In this document: in pieces, positions 26,782 through 34,859 of the stretch
Layout of the letters: the number at the start of each line of letters is the position of its first letter
Position numbering within the stretch: the stretch's first letter is position 1
Source: Longibacter sp051155795
GTDB lineage: Bacteria; Bacteroidota; Rhodothermia; Rhodothermales; Salinibacteraceae
DNA: 64,000 bases
Assembly: GCF_051155795.1 (NCBI RefSeq)
Contig: NZ_DAXETW010000010.1
Location: forward strand, 1-64,000
Direction: 5' to 3'
Notes under the pieces: model-generated
The model's input: only the letters and a program-made list of their open reading frames with translations
The model's database searches: none
What the model was told of the DNA's origin: nothing
Translations under genes and position numbers: made by a program

Positions 26782-27229
26782 TCATCGGATCCGCCCGGTG
26801 CTTTCTTCATCGGGATAGGACGACACGGGTGTGCCCTCGATCGCGGGCACGCTGCATCGGGTTGGCGTCGCGAAAATAGCGCTGCGGAGGCACACGGTCT
26901 CGGCCAGGACTTTCACCGCGTAATTCAGTACAGGTAAGCGAGCGTGGTCTCCGAGCAAAATGGGGATATGCTGCATCTCATCGCCGGTCCGATCCGTCGA
27001 TAGTACTACATTGGACGACCAGTCGATACGAATGACAGTAAACGTGGGCCGCTCGTCGGCGGTCGTGTCCGTGGGGAACGACGTGGTCGGCGCCGTCACG
27101 CTCCGAGAGGGGGGCAGTCGTCTCGGAAGGGGGCACCACGTGCTGTGCAGCAACCTGGTCGGCCTGCATGGGGACGATGAGAAGCATAAGCAGGGTAAGC
27201 GGGACGAGGACGGGAGAGGAGCGTATCAT
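26782..27229 (-). pseudogene. Possible small secreted protein broken by a frameshift
   Basis: Leftward from ATG 27229 one frame gives a convincing signal peptide (PVLVPLTLLMLLIVPMQA..AAQ) and then loses sense after about 45 codons, stopping at 26978. A second frame, open from 27153 to 26782, carries GC3-rich, acidic, sensible codons (TTADERPTFTVIRIDWSS and onward). Joining the two near 27110 would give one secreted protein of about 145 residues. It has no family I recognise. A real frameshift, a sequencing error or chance are all possible. Confidence 0.3.
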
Positions 27230-27456
27230 AAAGAGCAGCGTACATGAAAGAAAACGGGGTGCCTGGGTCTGTTGCTTCAGCCGCAGCAGGGCGGACCGGC
27301 GTAATGCGGCCGGGAAACGCCGACGCCGCTATCGCCCGCATTCGGAAGCGCTTTTGGTGAAACGGAAACCGCCCGGGTGCGACGTCTTTATACTCGGTTG
27401 CAGAGCCTCAGGACTCTCCCCGTCCGCTGCATTCTCTCACCTGTCGCCGTCGAGCC

Positions 27457-30400
27457 ATGGAGACCGAGCGTTACGAGCCCACGCATCCCGTCCGTTTTGT
27501 GACCGCCACGAGTCTGTTTGATGGGCATGACGCGGCGATCAATATCATGCGCCGCATCCTTCAGGGGACGGGTGTCGAGGTGATTCACCTCGGGCACAAC
27601 CGGTCGGTTCAGGACGTCGTCGAAACGGCCATTGAAGAGGACGCTCAGGGCATTGCGGTGTCCAGCTACCAGGGCGGGCATGTCGAGTATTTCAGGTACA
27701 TGCACGATCTTCTGGAGGAGAAGGGAGCCGGACACATCCGCATCTACGGGGGAGGCGGGGGCGTCATCGTTCCGGAAGAGATCGACGAGTTGGAGACCTA
27801 CGGGATTGCCAAGATCTTTTCCCCGGAAGACGGGATGCAGATGGGGCTGCAGGGCATGATCAATCAGATGGTCCGCGAGTGCGACTACCCGATATCTGAT
27901 TCCGAATTTCAGATCTCGGGAGATGTATCGCTGAGAGATGACCGGCGCGTGGCACGTAGCCTGTCGCTCGTTGAAGCGCCTCATTCGAGGAAAGCTGCCG
28001 CCGTGCTTGAAGGCCAGGCAGCAGACGGTGGTGCGGCAGAGATGACGGATCTGGGAGCGGGCGGCGACGGACAGTCCGCCCGGACGATGGACGACGGGCA
28101 GGCGGAGGCCGGAACGCGCCGATCGACGATCCCGACGCTCGGAATTACCGGTACCGGCGGGGCCGGAAAGTCGACGCTCACGGACGAGTTGGTGCGTCGC
28201 TTCATCAACGACTTTGACGATGTCGACATCGCCGTGCTCAGCGTGGATCCAACTCGTCGCCGGACGGGCGGTGCTCTGCTCGGCGATCGGATTCGTATGA
28301 ACGCGATCTACGGCACGAACGCGGATCGCGTCTACATGCGCTCGTTTGCCACGCGGCAACAGAACCGGTCCACGAGCGAGGCGCTACACGAGGCCATGAC
28401 CGTGTGCGAGGCGGCGGGCTTTGACCTCGTCATCCTCGAAACGGCGGGCATCGGACAGAGCGATACGGAGATCGTGGACCTGACCGATCTTTCGCTTTAC
28501 GTGATGACCCACGACTTTGGCGCGCCCACGCAGCTCGAGAAAATCGGGATGCTGGACCTCGCCGATTTCGTAGCGATCAACAAGTTCGAGAAGCGCGGTT
28601 CAGAAGATGCGCTTCGGGACGTTCGCAAGCAGGTCCAGCGCAACCGGATGCGGTTCGATGAGAGCCCGGAGGAGATGCCGGTCTACCCGACGATGGCGTC
28701 CCACTTCGGCGATCCGGGCGTGACGCGGCTCTATCTCGCGCTACTGGACGAACTGAATGCCAGTTTTCGCTTCGACCGGCAGTCGTCGACGTATAGAGAC
28801 CGTGAGGTGCCCGAACCCGATCCTGCGGACGTCGCGATCATCCCGCCGAGTCGCAACCGGTACCTCGGCGAAATCGTCGAAGCGGGCCGCGGCTATCGCG
28901 AATGGGCGGAGGAACAGATCGAGATCGCGCGCAAGTGGGGCGAGGCGAACGGAGCGCGTCGTCAGGTCGACGACTGGGCACCGGAGGACAAAGAGCAGAT
29001 TGCCGGTCGTCTGAACGATATGGTCCAGCACTGGTGGGATAAGCTCGACTCCCGCTGCCGCGACATCCTTACCGATTGGGATGACCTCAAGGACGCGTAC
29101 CAGCAGGACACGTTTACATACACCGTTCGCGGGCGCGACTTCACCGTGCCCCTGTATCGCGAAACGCTCAGCGGCACGAGGGTGCCCCGCGTGGCGTTGC
29201 CGAAAACCGAAGATGCCGGCGAACGGCTTCGCTTTGCGCTTCTCGAAAATCTACCTGGATACTTCCCCTTCACCGCCGGCGTCTTTCCCTTCAAGCGCGA
29301 AGGCGAGGACCCGACGCGGATGTTTGCCGGGGAAGGGTCGCCGGAGCGGACGAACCGGCGCTTTCACCTCGTCTCGTCGGACAGCCCGGCGAACCGCCTG
29401 TCGACCGCGTTCGACAGTGTGACGCTCTACGGCTTCGACCCGGATGAACGACCCGACATCTACGGTAAGGTTGGCAATGCGGGCGTGTCGATTTGCACGC
29501 TCGACGACATGAAGAAGCTATACTCCGGGTTCGACCTCGCCGACCGGAAGACGTCGGTCAGCATGACGATCAATGGGCCCGCGCCGATGATTCTGGCGAT
29601 GTTTCTGCAAACGGCGATCGATCAGCAGGTGGAGAAACACCTGCGACAGGAAGGTCGCTGGGACGACGCGGAGGCGGTGATCGACGAGCACCTGGGCGAA
29701 GACCGTCCGGGCTACGTCCCGTATGGGCCGGATGGGCGAGAGGACGACCTGCCAGAGACGCACGACGGAAGCGGTCTCGGCCTCCTCGGATGCACCGGTG
29801 CCGAACTGGTCGACTGGGGCGTGATGGACGCGTCAACCTACGAGGAGATCAAGGAGAACACGTTGAACGTGGTCCGCGGGACCGTCCAGGCCGACATCCT
29901 GAAGGAGGACCAGGCCCAGAACACGTGCATCTTCTCGACGGACTTCGCCCTTCGGATGATGGGCGACATCCAGCAGTACTTCATCGACTGGAGCGTCCGA
30001 AACTTCTACTCGGTATCGATTTCCGGATATCACATCGCGGAGGCCGGTGCCAACCCGATCACCCAGCTTGCCTTCACGCTGGCCAACGGCTTCACCTACG
30101 TGGAGTATTACCTGAGCCGCGGGATGGACATCGACAAGTTCGCTCCGAACCTGTCGTTCTTCTTTTCCAACGGCATGGATCCGGAGTATAGCGTGATCGG
30201 CCGGGTCGCGCGCAGGATCTGGAGTGTTGCAATGCGCGAGAAGTACGGGGCCAACGAGCGAAGTCAGAAGCTAAAGTACCATATCCAGACGTCGGGACGG
30301 AGTCTCCACGCCAAGGAAATTCAGTTCAACGACATCCGCACGACGCTGCAGGCGCTGATGGCGGTGTACGACAACTGCAATTCGCTCCACACCAACGCTT

Positions 30401-30978
30401 ACGACGAGGCGATCACGACCCCGACGGAGGAGAGCGTGCGACGCGCCATCGCCATCCAGATGGTCATTAACAAAGAGCTGGGGATGACGAAGAATGAGAA
30501 CCCGCTCCAGGGGGCATACGTCATCGAGGAACTGACCGATCTCGTGGAAGAAGCCGTCTGGGCCGAATTCGAACGGATCAACGACCGCGGCGGCGTATTG
30601 GGCGCTATGGAATCGATGTACCAGCGCGGCAAGATCCAGCAGGAGTCCATGGTGTACGAGGAGAAGAAACACAGTGGCGAGCGTCCCATCATCGGGGTTA
30701 ACACGTTCCAGCGTGAGGACAACCAGACCGAAGAGGATCTGGACGTCGACCTGATGCGCTCGTCCGACGACGAGAAACAGCACCAGCTCCGGAGCCTCCG
30801 TGCCTTCCAGCAACGCTATCCCGACCGTGCGGACGCGGCTATCGAGAAGCTGCGCGAAGCGGCCCGAACGGGTGGCAATACGTTTGATGTGCTGATGGAA
30901 GCCGTCAAGTACTGCTCGCTCGGTACAATCACAAACGTTCTTTTCGAGGAAGGAGGAGAGTACCGGCGAAATATGTAA
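27457..30978 (+). CDS. icmF: Fused B12-dependent acyl-CoA mutase with built-in GTPase (IcmF type)
   Basis: A 1173-residue fusion. Residues ~11-145 form the cobalamin-binding domain (FDGHDAAINIM with the DxH motif, later GGGGGVIVPEEI). Residues ~229-440 form the MeaB-like G-protein chaperone (GITGTGGAGKST Walker A, NKFEKRG base motif). Residues ~560-1170 form the TIM-barrel substrate domain with SVSMTINGPAPMILA. Phe610 (GVFPFKR) and Gln821 (DQAQNTCIF) occupy positions where methylmalonyl-CoA mutase has Tyr and Arg, matching the isobutyryl-CoA mutase fused type. It should interconvert isobutyryl- or similar branched acyl-CoA and the linear isomer. The linker at ~165-225 is long, low in complexity and Asp/Gly/Ala rich. 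Confidence 0.92.
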   Translation: METERYEPTHPVRFVTATSLFDGHDAAINIMRRILQGTGVEVIHLGHNRSVQDVVETAIEEDAQGIAVSSYQGGHVEYFRYMHDLLEEKGAGHIRIYGGGGGVIVPEEIDELETYGIAKIFSPEDGMQMGLQGMINQMVRECDYPISDSEFQISGDVSLRDDRRVARSLSLVEAPHSRKAAAVLEGQAADGGAAEMTDLGAGGDGQSARTMDDGQAEAGTRRSTIPTLGITGTGGAGKSTLTDELVRRFINDFDDVDIAVLSVDPTRRRTGGALLGDRIRMNAIYGTNADRVYMRSFATRQQNRSTSEALHEAMTVCEAAGFDLVILETAGIGQSDTEIVDLTDLSLYVMTHDFGAPTQLEKIGMLDLADFVAINKFEKRGSEDALRDVRKQVQRNRMRFDESPEEMPVYPTMASHFGDPGVTRLYLALLDELNASFRFDRQSSTYRDREVPEPDPADVAIIPPSRNRYLGEIVEAGRGYREWAEEQIEIARKWGEANGARRQVDDWAPEDKEQIAGRLNDMVQHWWDKLDSRCRDILTDWDDLKDAYQQDTFTYTVRGRDFTVPLYRETLSGTRVPRVALPKTEDAGERLRFALLENLPGYFPFTAGVFPFKREGEDPTRMFAGEGSPERTNRRFHLVSSDSPANRLSTAFDSVTLYGFDPDERPDIYGKVGNAGVSICTLDDMKKLYSGFDLADRKTSVSMTINGPAPMILAMFLQTAIDQQVEKHLRQEGRWDDAEAVIDEHLGEDRPGYVPYGPDGREDDLPETHDGSGLGLLGCTGAELVDWGVMDASTYEEIKENTLNVVRGTVQADILKEDQAQNTCIFSTDFALRMMGDIQQYFIDWSVRNFYSVSISGYHIAEAGANPITQLAFTLANGFTYVEYYLSRGMDIDKFAPNLSFFFSNGMDPEYSVIGRVARRIWSVAMREKYGANERSQKLKYHIQTSGRSLHAKEIQFNDIRTTLQALMAVYDNCNSLHTNAYDEAITTPTEESVRRAIAIQMVINKELGMTKNENPLQGAYVIEELTDLVEEAVWAEFERINDRGGVLGAMESMYQRGKIQQESMVYEEKKHSGERPIIGVNTFQREDNQTEEDLDVDLMRSSDDEKQHQLRSLRAFQQRYPDRADAAIEKLREAARTGGNTFDVLMEAVKYCSLGTITNVLFEEGGEYRRNM

Positions 30979-31489
30979 GACGGAACCCGGTTCATACGGA
31001 TCGATGCCGAGGCAGGAACCACCACGCGGACCACGTCGCCGCTCTCACATTCGGGAGCGGCGCTCGTCGTACGTCTGGAAACGGCCTCCCTCCCGCGCGC
31101 TACATCATGAACACAACGCACCGGGCTCCTACATTTCTGATTGATGTGTTACAAAAGTTCCGGTTTGAGAATAGATTTATTGCGCGGGGTTACAAATTGT
31201 ACGACCCAGAATCCGATGATGGATGGGATCTGTGTCAGCCAACGGACGCCCCGATCGGTGGGCTGTCTCAATTCTCACACGCTTTTGCGGTCGCTACGGG
31301 CCGATTCTGCCGTCAGATCGGGGGAAAGTCCCGATATTGCGAAGAATATTAACGGTCATGTGACGATACCCCTAAAATTATCACGATAGCGGTGTAGGCA
31401 CGGGGTGGATGGAGGTCGGCACACGGTTTGTAACTACTGTCGGGCGAGTATCCATTGGATTAAGTCCGGTTCATCCAGCCTCTACCGAT
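30979..31489. other. AT-richer intergenic region after icmF
   Basis: About 510 bases. The hairpin at 31037 lies near its start. Bases 31130-31200 and 31330-31395 are clearly more AT-rich than the surroundings and probably hold the promoter of the small gene at 31490. An 81-codon frame from 31107 has poor codon use and no similarity. No RNA gene recognised. Confidence 0.5.
31037..31062. terminator. GC-rich stem-loop after icmF
   Basis: Perfect arms CGCCGCTC (31037-31044) and GAGCGGCG (31055-31062) around a 10-base loop, about 60 bases past the icmF stop. No T tract follows, so its termination strength is doubtful. Confidence 0.5.
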
Positions 31490-31852
31490 ATGTCTCTGTC
31501 TCCGATCGTCCTCATCCTGCTAGCCGCCTGCTGGACGCTTCCTGCCGCGCTCGTAGCTGTGGCGTATTACCGAGAGCGCGCCGGTCTGGCCGCCGGGGCG
31601 CGCGAAGTGCTCGAGATGGATGTCGTCCATCGACTGCGTATTGCATCGCTGGATGTGGACATTCGCGCAACGGAAGAGCGGGAATGGTGGATGGTTTCGC
31701 CTTCGGAGCGCAAAGCGACGGCCGCTGCTTCGTCCGTCGATCGCTCCGTCCAAGACGCTGCGGTGATTACACCGTATGCGGAAGTCTCCGTAACGGTCTC
31801 TGACTCGAACGGAGATGAGTGCGTCCGACGGTGCTCGGTTTGCCTCAACTAG
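31490..31852 (+). CDS. Hypothetical protein with one N-terminal membrane segment
   Basis: From ATG 31490 (MSLSPIVLILL) a 120-residue protein begins with a membrane or signal segment (IVLILLAACWTLPAALVAVAYY) followed by about 95 hydrophilic residues. The soluble part contains RIASLDVDIRATEEREWWMVSPSERK (described) and ends in CVRRCSVCLN with three Cys in the last ten residues. I do not recognise the family. It is followed after 60 bases by an excellent intrinsic terminator, supporting that it is a transcribed, free-standing gene. Confidence 0.5.
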   Translation: MSLSPIVLILLAACWTLPAALVAVAYYRERAGLAAGAREVLEMDVVHRLRIASLDVDIRATEEREWWMVSPSERKATAAASSVDRSVQDAAVITPYAEVSVTVSDSNGDECVRRCSVCLN

Positions 31853-31912
31853 CCTCTGGCCGGTTGGGTGCATCCAGCATCCGGACGAAAGAAGTGAAGT
31901 AGCGTGGGAAGA

Positions 31913-31945
31913 CCGGGGTCGGTTCGCCGACCCCGGCATTTTTTT
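31913..31945 (+). terminator. Intrinsic terminator with UUCG tetraloop
   Basis: Ten-base-pair stem CCGGGGTCGG/CCGACCCCGG closed by TTCG (31913-31936), followed by CA and a run of seven T (31939-31945). This is a textbook Rho-independent terminator. It ends transcription of the small gene at 31490. Confidence 0.92.
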
Positions 31946-32103
31946 GTCTAAACGGTTGGTTTCCGGAGAAGCGCGCGGGCAGGACTGACGTCGCTACATG
32001 CCGTCCGTAACGCTTCTCGTACGGATGGCAGGGCCGGACGAACGTTCGCCGGACGCGCGGCGTACCGCATTGTCCTGGATCGCCGTTTACGAACCGCCGT
32101 CCC

Positions 32104-34008
32104 ATGCCCTCCTCATCCCCCATCTCGCAATTCGTGCCGGCTCGCGACCGGGGCCTCGCCCCGGCCGATCTGGACGCGCCGGGGACCGTGTTTCTGGATG
32201 CATCCCGACCTGATCCGGACGGCTCATCCCCGCCCGACCGCTGCCTTCTCTTTCAGGAGCCGAGGCAGGTCCTGCGCGCCGGTGTGCCTGCGGACGTTGC
32301 CGGGGTGCTTCGAGATGCGGATGATGCGCTGGAAGCCGGATATTTCGTTGCCGGAGCGCTGACCTACGAGGCCGGGTTGGCCATGAACGGAATGCCCGCC
32401 CATCCGATCGACGGCCCGCTCGTTTGGCTCGGTGTGTACGATAGCCCGGTCGAATGGTCTTCAGCCGATGTCGCCCGGGGGTTCTCGTCGCTCGAAGCGC
32501 CTCCGGACGTCCGGAATGCGCGGTTCGATGTGCCGAAGGACGCATACCGCGCGGCGCTCGACCGAATCAAGTCGCTGATCCGCGAGGGCGACGTCTACCA
32601 GATCAACTACACCGGACCGGTCTGTTTCGACTGCGGTGCTGACGACGCCCTCCGTCTCTACGCACAGATGCGCCGCCGCCAACCCGTGCCCTACGGCGCC
32701 TGGTTGCACCTGGGCGATCGCCGGGTTCTCTGTGCCTCGCCCGAGCTCTTCGTTCGGCGCGACGGAGGGCGGCTCGTCACCCGGCCGATGAAGGGCACCA
32801 TTCGCCGAGGGATGACGCTTGAGGAAGACGATCGCCTCCGGCATCGGTTGGAAACAGATTCAAAGAGCCGGGCCGAAAACCTGATGATCGTCGACCTTCT
32901 TCGTAATGACCTGTCGAGATGCTGCACGCCCGGGTCGGTTCGCGTCCCCTCGCTTTTCTCCACGGAAACGTATGACACGCTCACTCAGATGACGTCGACG
33001 GTCGAGGGCGAACTCGTACCGAATGCTCGACTTTCCACGATCCTCGACGCGCTGTTCCCCTGCGGATCGGTGACGGGAGCGCCGAAGCGACGGGCCATGC
33101 AACGCATCCACGAGCTTGAAACCGGTCCCCGGGGCATGTACTGCGGGGCGATCGGGTACGCCGGCCCGGATGATACGGCCTGCTTCAACGTCGCCATTAG
33201 AACGGTTACGCTACGATGTGGCGATTCATCCAGCCCCCAGGCTCTTTCCGGGGTGATGGGAACGGGAAGCGGGGTCGTCTGGGACTCCGATCCGGATGCG
33301 GAATACGAGGAATGCCGACTTAAAGCCCGGTTCTTAACGGATCCGGCGGATGACGAACCGTCCACGTTTCGACTGATCGAGACGATGAGAGCGGCCGACG
33401 GTACGATCGATCTGTGGTCGTACCATTGGCGTCGGCTGGAGAAATCGGCCGCGTACTTCGGATTCGACGTCGACCGAGCGCGCATCGACGCGGCGCTGAC
33501 GGCTGCTCTCGCGGAGACTCCCTCGACGAACGTCCTCGTCCGCATGACCGTCGGGCGGGACGGTGATCCCGAGATCGACGTTCGGCTGATGCCGCCGCAA
33601 CCCGAGAGCTGGTCGGCGGCAATTGCCCGAGAGCCGGCTCAGCCGCATAATCCGTTTTTCTATCACAAAACGACGCGCCGAACCGCGTACACCCATGCGA
33701 TGGAGGAGGCGAAGGCGGCCGGGGTCGACGAGGCGATTCTCGTAACGCCGGATGGGCGCGTCACCGAAGGCGCACGGAGCAACGTGATCGCGGAAATCGA
33801 CGACCGGTGGGTGACGCCTCCGACAGAGGATGGGCTTCTCGGCGGCGTCTATCGCGCGTTTCTCCTGGACACGGAGCCGCGCATGTGCGAAGCATCGCTA
33901 TCGGTCGACGATCTGCGGGGCGCGGCCCGTCTGTTCTGCTGCAACGCGGTCCGCGGACGAATTCCGGTTACGCTCGAGAAGGATCTGCGTGCGTCGCCCG
34001 GGGACTGA
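32104..34008 (+). CDS. pabBC: Bifunctional aminodeoxychorismate synthase component I / aminodeoxychorismate lyase
   Basis: A 634-residue fusion for p-aminobenzoate (folate) synthesis. Residues ~95-410 are the chorismate-binding domain: GDVYQINYTGPV, SPELFVRRDGGRLVTRPMKGT, the SKSRAENLMIVDLLRNDL segment, LFPCGSVTGAPKRRAM with the conserved PIKGT-like and GAPK motifs, and GSGVVWDSDPDAEYEE. Residues ~415-634 are a class IV PLP aminotransferase-like lyase with the likely PLP Lys in FFYHKTTRRTAY and VTEGARSNV. PabB plus PabC fusions of this size are known in other bacteria. No pabA glutaminase is in the window. The start ATG 32104 is the first in frame before the conserved part. Confidence 0.9.
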   Translation: MPSSSPISQFVPARDRGLAPADLDAPGTVFLDASRPDPDGSSPPDRCLLFQEPRQVLRAGVPADVAGVLRDADDALEAGYFVAGALTYEAGLAMNGMPAHPIDGPLVWLGVYDSPVEWSSADVARGFSSLEAPPDVRNARFDVPKDAYRAALDRIKSLIREGDVYQINYTGPVCFDCGADDALRLYAQMRRRQPVPYGAWLHLGDRRVLCASPELFVRRDGGRLVTRPMKGTIRRGMTLEEDDRLRHRLETDSKSRAENLMIVDLLRNDLSRCCTPGSVRVPSLFSTETYDTLTQMTSTVEGELVPNARLSTILDALFPCGSVTGAPKRRAMQRIHELETGPRGMYCGAIGYAGPDDTACFNVAIRTVTLRCGDSSSPQALSGVMGTGSGVVWDSDPDAEYEECRLKARFLTDPADDEPSTFRLIETMRAADGTIDLWSYHWRRLEKSAAYFGFDVDRARIDAALTAALAETPSTNVLVRMTVGRDGDPEIDVRLMPPQPESWSAAIAREPAQPHNPFFYHKTTRRTAYTHAMEEAKAAGVDEAILVTPDGRVTEGARSNVIAEIDDRWVTPPTEDGLLGGVYRAFLLDTEPRMCEASLSVDDLRGAARLFCCNAVRGRIPVTLEKDLRASPGD

Positions 34009-34046
34009 TGCATCGCATTCGCACCGGCCGGCGACGCCGACTCTGG

Positions 34047-34075
34047 TTGACAGACGACGCTCGATTGGTTACTCT
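34047..34075 (+). promoter_or_regulatory. Candidate promoter for the ArsR-type regulator gene
   Basis: TTGACA at 34047-34052, a 17-base spacer and TACTCT at 34070-34075. The -35 is consensus, the -10 weak (three of six). It lies 74 bases upstream of the regulator start. Prediction only. Confidence 0.4.
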
Positions 34076-34148
34076 CTGTTGTGAATGTGAACGAAATGTA
34101 AACGACCTCCACCACCCCCCGCTTCTCATCCGACGTTCGTCTGACCGC

Positions 34149-34478
34149 ATGTCCGATGCCTCCAATCCGCCGCTGCTCCGCGACGCCATGATCGAACGCG
34201 TGGCCCGTCGCCTGAAGGTCATGGGTGACCCGGTTCGGCTGCAGCTGCTGAACCTCCTCCGGATCCACGATGAGCTTTCCGTGCAGGCGCTCGTTGACGC
34301 ATCGGGGCAGCGCCAGGCCAACGTATCGAAGCATCTCGGTATCATGATGCGGGACGGACTCGTGAAGCGCCGCAAGGAAGGGGTGAACGCGTACTACTCG
34401 ATCGACGACCCGAGCGTGCCCGGCGTGTGCCTGCTCATCGCCAATGCAATCGGGGAAACCGAAACCGCGGACGAATGA
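34149..34478 (+). CDS. ArsR-family winged-helix transcriptional regulator
   Basis: A 109-residue protein from ATG 34149. MGDPVRLQLLNLL, then the recognition helix region SGQRQANVSKHLGIMMRDGLVKRRKEGVNAYY, is the standard ArsR helix-turn-helix plus wing. No Cys pair for metal sensing is present (the only Cys is in VPGVCLL), so it is not a classical arsenic or zinc sensor. The adjacent acetate/carboxylate locus on the same strand suggests it could regulate that, but there is no direct evidence. Upstream in-frame codons belong to the pabBC 3' region and are ignored. Confidence 0.87.
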   Translation: MSDASNPPLLRDAMIERVARRLKVMGDPVRLQLLNLLRIHDELSVQALVDASGQRQANVSKHLGIMMRDGLVKRRKEGVNAYYSIDDPSVPGVCLLIANAIGETETADE

Positions 34479-34567
34479 GGCTGCCTCCCGAGCGGGCGTC
34501 TGCACTCAGAGATAGCAAACGGTGGCCCGTTAGACAGCAGAGCGGACGCTCGATGTAGCAATCGCCT

Positions 34568-34831
34568 ATGGACACGGACAGCACGACGTATCGCCAGCGT
34601 CAGCTTCTTCTCTTTGCCGTCGGCATCCTTCTCCTGACGGATCCGTTTCTCTCGATCTTTCGGAGGAATGCATTCCTCGGGGAGATCCCTGTCCTCGTGG
34701 TCGCCCTCTTCAGCGTCTGGGCCCTTCTTATCGCCGGAACGGCCTGGCTCATGGAGCGGCCCGCCACGCGCCCGTCGGATCCGCGCCCGTCGGATCCGCC
34801 CCCGTCTTACCGGGACGACCCTACGACCTAA
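34568..34831 (+). CDS. Small membrane protein preceding the transporter-kinase
   Basis: An 87-residue protein with two hydrophobic helices (LLLFAVGILLLTDPFLSIF and IPVLVVALFSVWALLIAGTAWL) joined by RRNAFLGE, and a tail with repeated RPSDP. It ends 28 bases before the start of the SSS-histidine kinase. Small two-helix proteins often accompany SSS transporters (the DUF4212 protein at 43441 is one), so it may be a small subunit for the transporter-like domain of the kinase. Family not recognised. Confidence 0.6.
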   Translation: MDTDSTTYRQRQLLLFAVGILLLTDPFLSIFRRNAFLGEIPVLVVALFSVWALLIAGTAWLMERPATRPSDPRPSDPPPSYRDDPTT

Positions 34832-34859
34832 GTTCGTCACGACCTACGTTCGTCGCGTT

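Noticed and set aside
31107..31352. 81-codon plus-strand frame after icmF
   Set aside because: AT-rich, unusual codon use, no similarity and no good start context; more likely promoter DNA.
33807..34148. Longer N terminus for the ArsR-type regulator
   Set aside because: The extension overlaps pabBC in another frame; ATG 34149 begins the family-like sequence.
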